The position numbers and the translations under genes were made by a program. Under the pieces are notes generated by a model. That model was not told the DNA's origin. It made no database searches and was given only the letters and a program-made list of their open reading frames with translations. DNA of 42,529 nt from an uncultured Prevotella sp. (lineage in GTDB: Bacteria > Bacteroidota > Bacteroidia > Bacteroidales > Bacteroidaceae): the NCBI GenBank assembly GCA_937874345.1, contig CALNBT010000161.1, positions 1 through 42,529 of the forward strand. Direction: 5' to 3'. This document shows positions 16,471-25,450 of the stretch, in pieces. The stretch's first letter is position 1. Each line of letters begins with the position of its first letter.

Positions 16471-17628
16471 TTATTGTATGATACGAGTCATATTAAATTC
16501 AGATATTTTGTTATCTGGATCTATTTTTGCCTTAATTTTGTAATGTTGAGTTGTAGATGTACCATCTATGTTTTCGATGTTTTGGTTAGCTGAAAAGTTG
16601 ACGGAGTATTCATACTTTTCATCACCAATTTCTTTCTTTGCAGTATTAAAATCATTTTGAAGGGTCCAAGTCATTTTAGATACATTATTGTTGTAAAGCT
16701 TATTCAAAAAGGTAATCACATCACTCTTTGTAGCATCGCTTTTACCCAGGAAGCTTGAAAGTAAAGGACTTACCATACTGGTTAGCCCATCTTCGTCTTT
16801 AGAATTGATGCTTTGAAAAAATGTTCTGAAAACAGAACTAATCATCAAACGTTCTTCAGGCTGTACGACAGTGGAATTGATCTTTTTGATATTATCATTG
16901 ACTTCATCTACATATTCTCCGTTGGGATGATCTGCCAAATATGTTTGATAAGCTACTAAGTTGTTTGCCTGCTGAACAGCCACAAAATCAAGCGAATCAA
17001 TTTTGTGCAAAGCATCAACTTTGTAAGGTGAATCAGGATGTTTCTGCAAGTAACTTTCCAAAGCGGCCTTAGAGTTGCTGACAACAGCATTTGTCCAGTC
17101 GTTGTCAATCTGCTGAAGCGTTGTTAAATGAGCCTGAATGGAATCAATATGCTCTGCTGGAGCATTTTTATATTTATTGAGGTAGTTCTCTAGCACATTA
17201 GGGTCTTTACTGCTCATTGCAAATGCATATGCCTCTTTTTCTTGAGATTGCTGTGCATAATTATAAAAGAAATAGCCCACACCACAAAATAGTAAAGATA
17301 AGATTAATGCCACAATAAGTGTTGTATGACTCTTTTTCTCTCCTTTTTTAGGATTATCAGATGGGGGAGTTGCTATTATTGTACTGTCTGCTTTAGGTTC
17401 GGCTATAGGAGTAACTTCATCTGTCTTCTTTGATTCAAGTACTTGATCGCTTTTGAAAAGATGATTGGGATGATGGCAATAGGGACACTCAGGCATGTCT
17501 TTTAAATAAACTTCACCACATTGTGGACAATGGGTTACTTTACCTGCAATCTCTATCCCACAAGAGGGACAAACGGGTGCCCTGTCACTAATTTGGTGGC
17601 CGCACTCTGGACATCTAATAATGGCCAT
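16471..17628 (-). CDS. Double zinc-ribbon membrane protein of unknown function
   Basis: This protein has 385 residues. The N-terminus carries two zinc-ribbon modules with four CxxC pairs (CPECGHQISDRAPVCPSCG, 6-24; CPQCG and CPYCHHP, about 34-56). A Pro/Lys/Asp-rich linker leads to one transmembrane helix (TLIVALILSLLFCGVGYFFY, about 106-125). An extracytoplasmic part follows that is first helical and repetitive, with tetratricopeptide- or YknX-like segments such as NVLENYLNKYKNAPAEHIDSI and ALESYLQKHPDSPYKVDAL, and ends in a beta-rich domain about 260-385. The layout suggests a sensor or anchor linking cytoplasm and periplasm; function is unknown. It lies 10 bases downstream of the GH25 gene in the same unit. 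Confidence 0.82.
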   Translation of the reverse strand: MAIIRCPECGHQISDRAPVCPSCGIEIAGKVTHCPQCGEVYLKDMPECPYCHHPNHLFKSDQVLESKKTDEVTPIAEPKADSTIIATPPSDNPKKGEKKSHTTLIVALILSLLFCGVGYFFYNYAQQSQEKEAYAFAMSSKDPNVLENYLNKYKNAPAEHIDSIQAHLTTLQQIDNDWTNAVVSNSKAALESYLQKHPDSPYKVDALHKIDSLDFVAVQQANNLVAYQTYLADHPNGEYVDEVNDNIKKINSTVVQPEERLMISSVFRTFFQSINSKDEDGLTSMVSPLLSSFLGKSDATKSDVITFLNKLYNNNVSKMTWTLQNDFNTAKKEIGDEKYEYSVNFSANQNIENIDGTSTTQHYKIKAKIDPDNKISEFNMTRIIQ

Positions 17629-17638
17629 ATAATATTTA

Positions 17639-18382
17639 TTAATCAGTATTAAATTGGTATTCTGTAGTATGTTGAGAATGATGGATGATATTCTTCTGAT
17701 ACCTTATCTCTTTTAGGCTATGGTGTCCCATCAATCTGCTTTTATCTACAAATGTATTGATTCCATTAATTCTTCCTTTGCCAGTGTATTGCCACATAAA
17801 GATGTCGCGTCCATCTTCGAGTATCGGATCACTTGATGAATATTGGGCAATCATCAGCTTGTAAGCATCAAATTGTCCTTGCAAAAAATTATTATAGAAA
17901 TTAGTAAACGTATAAAGTAACGGTTTTTGGTGATATGCACCCTCGACCATTTTCAAAAATTTATGAAGTGAATCACAAAAAGCTTCTGTTGAAAGTCCGC
18001 TCTTCGTTTCTATATCTATCATTGGTATCAAGTCTTGATCACTTGGACGACATTGTGTCAAGAAATTCTTTAATTGGAGACTTAGATCGGTTTTCGGTCT
18101 GAAAAAATGATATGATCCAACTTGCAGACCGTGTTCTCTAGCTAAATTAATATTTTGTTGATAGAGGGGATCAATATTATCTCCACCCTCTGTTGCTTTT
18201 AAATAGACATAAGCATTCTTCGTGTTTTCACCTAAAGTTTGCCAAAAAACGTTTCCTTGGTAATGACTCAAATCAATACCGTGAATATGAGTGCAAGTAT
18301 CTTCACATTGTATATCATATACTTGAGAATAAGAAACAGTCACCCAAAACATGCAAAGTAACCAAGCAATCGTTTTTTTCAT
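17639..18382 (-). CDS. GH25 family lysozyme (secreted)
   Basis: This 247-residue secreted muramidase has signal peptide MKKTIAWLLCMFWVTVSYS followed by one GH25 domain. Typical motifs are GIDLSHYQGNVFW (Asp37), YLKATEGGD, GSYHFFRP, and MIDIETKSG, where Asp123 and Glu125 match the catalytic DxE pair. LYTFTNFYNNFL and MWQYTGKGRINGI close the fold. It would hydrolyse peptidoglycan glycan strands in the periplasm or outside the cell. The -7 box ends only 5 bases before the ATG, so the transcript may be leaderless. It is co-transcribed with the zinc-ribbon protein gene 10 bases downstream. Confidence 0.9.
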   Translation of the reverse strand: MKKTIAWLLCMFWVTVSYSQVYDIQCEDTCTHIHGIDLSHYQGNVFWQTLGENTKNAYVYLKATEGGDNIDPLYQQNINLAREHGLQVGSYHFFRPKTDLSLQLKNFLTQCRPSDQDLIPMIDIETKSGLSTEAFCDSLHKFLKMVEGAYHQKPLLYTFTNFYNNFLQGQFDAYKLMIAQYSSSDPILEDGRDIFMWQYTGKGRINGINTFVDKSRLMGHHSLKEIRYQKNIIHHSQHTTEYQFNTD

Positions 18383-18387
18383 ATTTG

Positions 18388-18395
18388 CAAAGTTA
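18388..18395 (-). promoter_or_regulatory. -7 promoter box of the GH25 gene, abutting the start codon
   Basis: On the minus strand TAACTTTG ends 5 bases before the ATG, so transcription would begin at or next to the start codon. Confidence 0.6.
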
Positions 18396-18507
18396 GTAAA
18401 AAGAAGAAAGAAGAGATAAACCTATCTCTATTTTTTGCAAATATTATGAATTATTCTATTCAATAATTACCCATTTATAGCAGTAGACAGCCAATAGATA
18501 AGATTTT

Positions 18508-19314
18508 TTATTCTTCAATTTCAGAAAGTCCTTTTGCAAAGTTGAAAATAAGATTAGATATTGTTTCTATAGGTGCATAGTTGATATAACGCATACTTCG
18601 TCGTAAGCTTTTTTTCATAACGGCGTTGTTGTTTCTAACAAATCCTGTTTTGCTTTGTTTGAAATGCCATTCATTGGAAGAATCTATTTGCAGATGAGAC
18701 AAACTCAACATTGCCAAAGAGACGGCATTTTCTTCTAATTGGTGCACAAATGGAATTTCATCTAAATCAAATTTAAAAACAGATATAAGGATACTTCCTT
18801 GTAATTGGGCCATACGTTTCATGGACAATTGGTCAAGCCATCTATCAAGCTTAACGAAATCAACTTTGTCGCCGCTCGTCCGGAGATAGTGTCCCAAATC
18901 AATAATACCTCTCAACGATAATCCAAAGTTTAGAATGTGGTTTACATTGTAAATAAGAATATTCAAAATTTGTATTGTTTCAATAGAAGTGTCTATAGAA
19001 TGTTGTTCGTGATGAATAATTCTTTTCAATCTTTTGTTTAGTCTTGGGTTTGCTAAACGAGGAAAAGATGGCAAGTTGTTCAATTCATTTTTGGATTGAT
19101 CTTCCAGAATCTTGACAACTTCAAAAGGGATGTTGATGTTTGTGTCGAATTGATGATTCTTTAAACCTTTCAATGCTATTGAAGAAAGATGCTGTTGGGT
19201 AAATAGATAAGCGAGTCGTTTCCATTTATAAACAGACATGGGCTCTAACGAAACATATTGATTAAGTGCTCCGGAACAGATGAGATGAATAAAGTTTCGT
19301 TTAATAATGTCCAT
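18508..19314 (-). CDS. Nucleotidyltransferase-family (NTP_transf_5-like) protein lacking the catalytic core
   Basis: This 268-residue protein's first 60 residues (NFIHLICSGALNQYV, WKRLAYLFTQQHLSSIALKGL) and a later segment (NHILNFGLSLRGIIDLGHYL, about 133-152) resemble the N- and C-terminal parts of the NTP_transf_5 family, whose members usually have 350-400 residues. The central part with the LKG and GDxD nucleotidyltransferase motifs is missing, and residues about 70-110 link the two ends directly. It may be a shortened non-catalytic paralogue. It is 48 bases downstream of the NhaC gene on the same strand. The family assignment is tentative. Confidence 0.55.
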   Translation of the reverse strand: MDIIKRNFIHLICSGALNQYVSLEPMSVYKWKRLAYLFTQQHLSSIALKGLKNHQFDTNINIPFEVVKILEDQSKNELNNLPSFPRLANPRLNKRLKRIIHHEQHSIDTSIETIQILNILIYNVNHILNFGLSLRGIIDLGHYLRTSGDKVDFVKLDRWLDQLSMKRMAQLQGSILISVFKFDLDEIPFVHQLEENAVSLAMLSLSHLQIDSSNEWHFKQSKTGFVRNNNAVMKKSLRRSMRYINYAPIETISNLIFNFAKGLSEIEE

Positions 19315-19362
19315 TATTCTACTTGATTTTAGCTTGTGTAAAGTATGGTCACATATAATGAA

Positions 19363-20646
19363 TTAGCTATATCGTTTGGGAAATCTCAACAGAATTGCCA
19401 TAAAAGCGGAAAGTCCAATCAATGCAGGATAATATAGATGTGGAATAATTTTGATTGGATTTACTTGTGTTAACCCAGCCGCCATCAAAATCTGAGCACC
19501 ATAAGGAATTAATCCCTGCACGCAACATGAAAATGTATCCAGAATACTTGCAGCCTTGCGATTGTCAACACCAAATCTATCTCCAATATTTTTTGAGACA
19601 CCTCCGACAGTCAAGATGGCTACTGTATTATTCGCAGTACATACATTAACTAATGAAACAAGAAATGCAATAGCAAATTCAGCTCCTCTTTTACCATGAA
19701 TATGTTGCGTTAGCTTTTGAATTATAAAATCTATTCCGCCATTAGACCGAATTGTTTCAAGCAATCCGCCTGCCAATAATGTAATAATAATCAATTCACT
19801 CATGCTCATAATGCCATCATTCATAGATTGAAAACAGCCAAAGATATTATAACTATTGTCAGAAATCCCGATGATAGCTGTTAACAAAATACCAATAGTC
19901 AGTACAACGACAACATTCAAACCAAAAAGTGATGTCAATAGAACAACAAGGTAAGGAATCACTTTGATGAAAGAAAATTCAGTTTCACTAGTAATGTAGG
20001 TATTATGTCTTCCAAGGAAGATGTAAATGAGAATACAAATAATTACTGCAGGGAATACTATAAAAGAGTTAACTTTAAATTTATCGCTCATTTTACACCC
20101 TTGCGTGCTTGTTGCAACAATCGTAGTATCAGAAATAAATGACAGATTATCGCCAAAAAAGGAGCCACCAACCACAATGGCAGCCATCATCGCTACGGGT
20201 GCACCTGTAGAATGGGCGAGGCCGGCAGCTATAGGAACTAAAGCGACAATCGTCCCAACGCTCGTCCCAATAGATATCGAAATAAAACAGGATGCTAAGA
20301 ACATCCCAATGTAAATCATATTCCCCGGTAAAATATTCCAGATTAAATGAACGGTTGCATCGATACTTCCCATCGCTTTCGCACTATTCGCAAATGCGCC
20401 TGCCAAAATAAATATCCAAATCATCAACAAAATATTACTGGCACCGGCTCCTTTGCTGAAAATTTCAATTTTTTTGGAAATAGAAAGTGAGGGATTAAGG
20501 ATTATTGCGTAAATACATGAAATAAGAAAAGCAATGCTAATTGGTATTTTATAGAAATCTTGTGTAACCAATGACGTAACAAGATAAATCAAGATAAATA
20601 CCAATAATGGACTGAGCGCTATAAGACCTTTTCTTGTGCTAATCAT
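19363..20646 (-). CDS. NhaC-family Na+/H+ antiporter-like transporter
   Basis: This 427-residue polytopic inner-membrane protein has about 11 hydrophobic segments, normal for NhaC-type carriers of the ion-transporter superfamily. Family-typical segments are FISISIGTSVGTIVALVPIA, MMAAIVVGGSFFGDNLSFISDTTIVA (the GxFFGDxxSPISDTT-like motif), VSLVNVCTANNTVAILTVG, and SILDTFSCCVQGLIPYGAQ. Substrates of such proteins range from Na+/H+ to malate/lactate exchange, so the ion or organic acid is unknown. The LacI-type regulator gene is 11 bases upstream in the same unit. Confidence 0.88.
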   Translation of the reverse strand: MISTRKGLIALSPLLVFILIYLVTSLVTQDFYKIPISIAFLISCIYAIILNPSLSISKKIEIFSKGAGASNILLMIWIFILAGAFANSAKAMGSIDATVHLIWNILPGNMIYIGMFLASCFISISIGTSVGTIVALVPIAAGLAHSTGAPVAMMAAIVVGGSFFGDNLSFISDTTIVATSTQGCKMSDKFKVNSFIVFPAVIICILIYIFLGRHNTYITSETEFSFIKVIPYLVVLLTSLFGLNVVVVLTIGILLTAIIGISDNSYNIFGCFQSMNDGIMSMSELIIITLLAGGLLETIRSNGGIDFIIQKLTQHIHGKRGAEFAIAFLVSLVNVCTANNTVAILTVGGVSKNIGDRFGVDNRKAASILDTFSCCVQGLIPYGAQILMAAGLTQVNPIKIIPHLYYPALIGLSAFMAILLRFPKRYS

Positions 20647-20657
20647 TCAGAAGAATA

Positions 20658-21731
20658 TTATAATTGAGTTCGTCTATAAAAGTCCATGTTCTCTTTTGTT
20701 AGAAGTTCTATTGGCATGTAGTTGATTGGGTCTACTTTCTTTTTGAGAACGACTACTTTGAAAAGCGTATCAATACAACTATATCCTTGTTGAAACGCAT
20801 GCTGACACACTAGAAATGAGATACTTCCAAGTCTCAAGCAATTTGCATTCTTCTCAACCATATCATAACCCACAATATGGATATCGCTTCGGTTGGTTCT
20901 TAAGAGAAAGTCTCCAATGATATGAGCTTTTGAGCCAAAAGTGATACAATGATGAATGTCTTGATGATCGGTAAAGAAATGTTCCAGAATATTGTCGTAT
21001 TCTTTTCCTGAAGCACTCAGTGGCAGTTCCATATTTACGATTTCAATTTCCGGAAAATGTTCGTTCATATAGTGTTTAAATCCCACTTCTCTATTTTCTT
21101 GCTGTTTACTTGTTACCTCTCCATCTTTAACGCGCTTCATCGTTGCCACTTGCTTGTCATCTTTTGCCAACAGCATAAGCATCCTTGCAGAAAAATAGCC
21201 ACTTTTAAAAGAATCCTGTCCAAAAAAAGAAAGAGGTTTCAATTCTGGCATGTATGAATCGAGCATCACAAAATGAATCTTCTTTTGATGCAGTTGATTC
21301 GTAAACGCCCTTGTGTCGTCTAGGGTTGACGGAACGATTACCACACCATCAGGATTAGAAGACAGACATTGATTGCAAACTATTCGGAAAGAGTCTGGGC
21401 TAAATCTTTCATAGTACAGTATTTCTGTTTCAATATAGAAATCTCTTCGTATTTCAATTGCCTTTTTGACGCCCTGTTCAATTTCATCCCAATATGCTTC
21501 AGACTCATGTTTAGGAATAATTAGGTAAAAAGTATATGACTTATTATAAGCTAAGGCACTGGCATAGACATTTGGCTGATAATCCATCTCCTTCAAGGCT
21601 TTCTCCACTTTCTCAAAAGCGATCTTCGAAACGTTTGGTCGGTTATGAAGAACCCTGTCTACAGTACCCACTGATACGCCTGCCATTTGTGCGATATCCT
21701 TAATTCTAATTTTTTCTGTCATATATTTCAA
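20658..21731 (-). CDS. LacI-family transcriptional regulator
   Basis: The protein has 357 residues. The N-terminal helix-turn-helix (IRIKDIAQMAGVSVGTVDRVLHNRPNVSKIAFEKVEKAL split over residues 8-47) is of LacI type, and the hinge helix region NVYASALA follows. Residues about 65-350 form a periplasmic-binding-protein-like sensor domain (SNPDGVVIVPS, MLDSYMPELKPLSFFGQDS). The VDRVLHNR variant is common among Bacteroidota sugar-responsive regulators. The start may be ATG 21731 or the in-frame ATG three codons later. It heads a minus-strand unit with the NhaC gene and is divergent from the sensor kinase gene, so it may control either side. Confidence 0.92.
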   Translation of the reverse strand: MKYMTEKIRIKDIAQMAGVSVGTVDRVLHNRPNVSKIAFEKVEKALKEMDYQPNVYASALAYNKSYTFYLIIPKHESEAYWDEIEQGVKKAIEIRRDFYIETEILYYERFSPDSFRIVCNQCLSSNPDGVVIVPSTLDDTRAFTNQLHQKKIHFVMLDSYMPELKPLSFFGQDSFKSGYFSARMLMLLAKDDKQVATMKRVKDGEVTSKQQENREVGFKHYMNEHFPEIEIVNMELPLSASGKEYDNILEHFFTDHQDIHHCITFGSKAHIIGDFLLRTNRSDIHIVGYDMVEKNANCLRLGSISFLVCQHAFQQGYSCIDTLFKVVVLKKKVDPINYMPIELLTKENMDFYRRTQL

Positions 21732-21751
21732 CTACGTGTTATAATATGTTG

Positions 21752-21759
21752 CAAAAATA
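21752..21759 (-). promoter_or_regulatory. -7 promoter box of the LacI-NhaC unit
   Basis: On the minus strand TATTTTTG fits TAnnTTTG and ends 20 bases before the ATG at 21731. Confidence 0.55.
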
Positions 21760-21846
21760 CAAATAAAACTTTTATTAAGGAAACAACCGTACCTATTAAT
21801 AGCGATTGTTTTTCAACTTTTTCTTTCATCATAGATATAAAATATT

Positions 21847-21854
21847 TATCTTTG
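21847..21854 (+). promoter_or_regulatory. -7 promoter box of the sensor kinase operon
   Basis: TATCTTTG lies 29 bases before the ATG at 21884. The 152-base interval between the divergent regulator and kinase genes thus holds both promoters. Confidence 0.6.
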
Positions 21855-21883
21855 TAAACCGGTATATCTATTTTTAAAGTTCA

Positions 21884-24800
21884 ATGATTGACCAAAGGCA
21901 TTTGTTCTCGAGGAATTTGAAGATCTTGCTCTGGACTTTTTGTCTGGTTGGGTTAATTGTATCCTGTTCTGATTTAAAAAGACATCAAATCGATACCTTG
22001 AATGAGAAAGCGTATTCTTTTCGATATAGAAATCTTGATAGTACACAATATTATGCGAATAAAGTTCTAAAGACTGTCAATAATATAGGATATGGATATG
22101 CTGAAGCACTTAATAATCTTGCGTTTGTGCATATTGCTAAGATGCAATACTCAAAGGCGGATTCTTTATTACGTTTGGTGGAAAGGAACTCAAATAATCA
22201 GATAGAACTGTTGATTGCAGACATTCAGATGATGAGATTATGCCAAAGGATATCTAAAAACAAGGACTTCTATGTCTACCGAGAGAGTGCGATGAGTAGG
22301 CTTAAACGCATAAATGAAGAAAGCAAAGGGCTGGACAATCATCAAAGAAACAGAATGATCTATGCACGGAGTGAATTCAATATTACTAATTCGACTTATT
22401 TTTATTATGTTGGGCTTGAGAATCAGTCCATTGATGCTATCAATCAAATTGATGATACAGGAGAGATTCTGCAAGATACGGCTCAATATTTGAATTACCT
22501 GTATAGCATCGGTTCTGGTGGTATTATCGTTAATGGTACACAAGCTGAAATCAATCAAGCTGAATTTGATTATCTCATTCGATGCAATATGTTGGCACGG
22601 CAATTTCATTATCCATACTGGATTGCCAATTCGATGCAAGCAATTAGTGAACATCTTCAGAAAAAAGAATACCGGACTAAGTTGATTCGTGAAAACTTGC
22701 CTTCCTTCCAATATCTTAATAATGACAATATGCCAGACTCATTATTGGCAGGAAATTTGGCACAAAAATCCTTGAATATTTTTAATAAGTATGGCGATGT
22801 TTATCAGGTTGCTGGTGCCTACCGTACTTTGGCTGAATGTTACTGGCATATCCAGGATTATACATCTGCGTTGATATGTCTTAAGAATGCGCTTGAAACC
22901 AATAAGGCCATAGAACAAGCCCCCGATCTTGTTGCTTCTATCCGCGAACAATTGTCGTTGACATATTCAGCAATCAACAATAAGCGGAAGAGTGATTATA
23001 ATAGAAATATTTATCTCGATATTCAAGAAGAAACCCGACAAGACCGTCAATTAGAGGCTAGAGCAGAGCAATTGAACCTTTCATCCGTTCAGTTGAACAG
23101 AATGATTTTGGCAATTGTTCTTATGATTGTTATTGTTTGTGTGTTGTTGTACATTTTTTATGTATTAAGAAAAAGAAACGATCAGCTCGCATCAAACCTT
23201 GATGATTTATTGAAACCACTTGAAAGATGGAAGATAGATAATGCAACACAACTCGAAAAGAACAAAAATAGATGTTCTGAAATTGAAGAGGATAAACATT
23301 TGACCGAGCTTCAGATTTTAAAAAATAAGAAAAGAAATTTAGAGCAAAGGACAAAAGTTTCGCTTGTTAATAGCATTACCCCGCTGATAGATAGAATCTT
23401 ACATGAGATAAAACGGTTGACAACGACAAATGAAGACTGTAAAATACGTCAGGAAAGATACGATTATATTGCAGAACTGGCTAATCAAATTAATAACTAT
23501 AATAATGTTCTGACCAATTGGATACAGCTTCGGCAAGGAATCCTAAGCTTAAAAATAGAGAGTTTTCCGCTTCAAGATGTTTTTGATATTTTGCTGAAGA
23601 GCAAGATGAGCTTTAATTTAAAAGGTATCAAACTTTTAGTGGACCCTACACAGGCTATTGTAAAAGCTGATAAAACGCTGACATTATTTATGATGAATAC
23701 ATTGTCAGATAATGCAAAAAAATTTACGCTTTCTGGGGGATATGTACATATTCATGCTGAAGAATCAAATGAAAATGTCATGATTTATGTAGAAGACTCG
23801 GGTGTCGGCATGGATGAAAGGCAAGTTCAAAATCTTTTTGTTAATAAGCCAATCATGGATAAAACCTTTGGTGTTGAATACAATAACGGAGAGAATCAGA
23901 CTCATGTAAGTAATGGTTTTGGATTGATGAATTGCAAAGGTATTATTGATCGGTATAAAAAGATCAGCAAGATATTTGATGTGTGTTCAATCGGGGCCAA
24001 AAGCGAAATTGGGAAAGGTAGCACTTTGTTTTTCAGTTTACCAAAAGGACTGAAGAAAAAGGGTTTAACATTCTTGTTGTTCCTTGTTTTTGTTATGCCA
24101 TTTGTTTCAAACCAAAACCAAATTCAGGCCATTCATCCCGCTCGGTTTGCACAATCTTCAGGAAATCTTCATCATAAAGATTTGGTTAAGGCTAATGCTT
24201 TTGCCGATAGTGTTTATCATAGCAACATAAAAGGTACTTTTATAAAGACGTTGTCGTTTGCCGATAGTTGCATTTATTACCTTAATAAATACTATCGTCA
24301 TACACATCATCCTGGAAACCATTACATGGTTTTGGTCACGACGAGTACAAAATTACCGGCAGAGTTAAAATGGCTTCATGATAGCATTTCCACAAATTAC
24401 AATGTTATCCTTAGTCTAAGAAATGAAGTGGCTGTTGCTGCACTGGCACTGCATGATTGGCAATTGTATGCCTTTAATAATAAGGTCTATACTCAATTGT
24501 TTCGCGAGCTGAGTGCAGATAATACGCTTGGTACATATGTTAAGACAATGCAGCGTTCTGAAACAAACAAAAATGTTTCAGTTATTATTTTGTCTTTGAT
24601 ATTCGCTTCCATATTTCCTGCTTTCTATTTTCTGTATTACAGACATCGGGTATTCTATCAGTTTAGTATTGATAAGATCAATGGTATCAATCAAATTCTT
24701 CTCAGTGATTTTTCGTCTCAGGATAAATTGGAAAAGATAGAACATTTATGGACGTTCAATACAAAAATGTTCAATCCTCAGTTTCCAAAACTCAATGAAA

Positions 24801-25450
24801 TTGTTGAACAAATTAAAGAATCATTGAGACAGCGTATTTCAATGGATAGCCAACAATTAACGAATATCGAATTGTCTGAGGACGAATTACGTCGTATGGA
24901 ATATGAAAAAGACAAACTTTATGTCAGCAATAATGTGTTGGACAATTGCTTGTCTACTTTAAAGCATGAAACCATGTATTATCCATCTAAAATTAGAAAA
25001 ATGGTCAATGGAAACGATGACAATCTCAATGCTTTAGAAGAATTGGCTTCCTATTACAAGGAGCTTTATGTGTTGCTGAGTGCCCAAGCTATGCGGCAAA
25101 TTGAAAATACTGTGAAGGTAGATTTTGAAATGCTTGACTATCTTTTTGACATACTGAGAGAGCAAAACGGAGGTGAACTGAACATGTCGTACAAGGATAT
25201 TGAAGAACCCTATTCCGTCATTGAAGTAGAAATGACACATTTAGTGTTAACTGATAAAGAAATGGTAGATTTGTTTACCCCGAACACCATTAATATGCAA
25301 TATATGCTTTGTCGGCAAATCGTAAGAGAGATTGGCGATGCCACAAATGCACGTGCCTGCGGAATACAAGCATTTAGAAATGAAAATAACATCATTAGTA
25401 TACACATCAAATTAACAAGAACGATATGCGAGCATTTAAAACAATTATAG
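21884..25450 (+). CDS. DUF5112/DUF5113 double-module sensor kinase
   Basis: This 1188-residue membrane protein has a lipoprotein-like signal (LLWTFCLVGLIVSC, Cys28), a periplasmic helical TPR-like region (about 35-390), TM1 (407-427) and a coiled coil. An HATPase domain follows at about 590-720 with N-box NTLSDNAKKF (Asn605, Asn610), G1 EDSGVGMD (637-644) and G2 GFGL (678-681). The region before it (SLVNSITPLIDRI, 493-505) resembles an H-box but has no His. A second signal-like helix (728-742), a periplasmic stretch and TM3 (898-918) lead to the DUF5113 region, where LKHETMYYPSKI places His1028 in an H-box-like setting. The end (1115-1180) resembles a degenerate ATPase domain. The response regulator gene overlaps its 3' end by 25 bases. 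Confidence 0.85.
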   Translation: MIDQRHLFSRNLKILLWTFCLVGLIVSCSDLKRHQIDTLNEKAYSFRYRNLDSTQYYANKVLKTVNNIGYGYAEALNNLAFVHIAKMQYSKADSLLRLVERNSNNQIELLIADIQMMRLCQRISKNKDFYVYRESAMSRLKRINEESKGLDNHQRNRMIYARSEFNITNSTYFYYVGLENQSIDAINQIDDTGEILQDTAQYLNYLYSIGSGGIIVNGTQAEINQAEFDYLIRCNMLARQFHYPYWIANSMQAISEHLQKKEYRTKLIRENLPSFQYLNNDNMPDSLLAGNLAQKSLNIFNKYGDVYQVAGAYRTLAECYWHIQDYTSALICLKNALETNKAIEQAPDLVASIREQLSLTYSAINNKRKSDYNRNIYLDIQEETRQDRQLEARAEQLNLSSVQLNRMILAIVLMIVIVCVLLYIFYVLRKRNDQLASNLDDLLKPLERWKIDNATQLEKNKNRCSEIEEDKHLTELQILKNKKRNLEQRTKVSLVNSITPLIDRILHEIKRLTTTNEDCKIRQERYDYIAELANQINNYNNVLTNWIQLRQGILSLKIESFPLQDVFDILLKSKMSFNLKGIKLLVDPTQAIVKADKTLTLFMMNTLSDNAKKFTLSGGYVHIHAEESNENVMIYVEDSGVGMDERQVQNLFVNKPIMDKTFGVEYNNGENQTHVSNGFGLMNCKGIIDRYKKISKIFDVCSIGAKSEIGKGSTLFFSLPKGLKKKGLTFLLFLVFVMPFVSNQNQIQAIHPARFAQSSGNLHHKDLVKANAFADSVYHSNIKGTFIKTLSFADSCIYYLNKYYRHTHHPGNHYMVLVTTSTKLPAELKWLHDSISTNYNVILSLRNEVAVAALALHDWQLYAFNNKVYTQLFRELSADNTLGTYVKTMQRSETNKNVSVIILSLIFASIFPAFYFLYYRHRVFYQFSIDKINGINQILLSDFSSQDKLEKIEHLWTFNTKMFNPQFPKLNEIVEQIKESLRQRISMDSQQLTNIELSEDELRRMEYEKDKLYVSNNVLDNCLSTLKHETMYYPSKIRKMVNGNDDNLNALEELASYYKELYVLLSAQAMRQIENTVKVDFEMLDYLFDILREQNGGELNMSYKDIEEPYSVIEVEMTHLVLTDKEMVDLFTPNTINMQYMLCRQIVREIGDATNARACGIQAFRNENNIISIHIKLTRTICEHLKQL

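Noticed and set aside
22238..22711. 157-codon minus-strand frame inside the sensor kinase gene
   Set aside because: It is a shadow of the kinase reading frame, without recognisable domains, promoter or ribosome-binding site.
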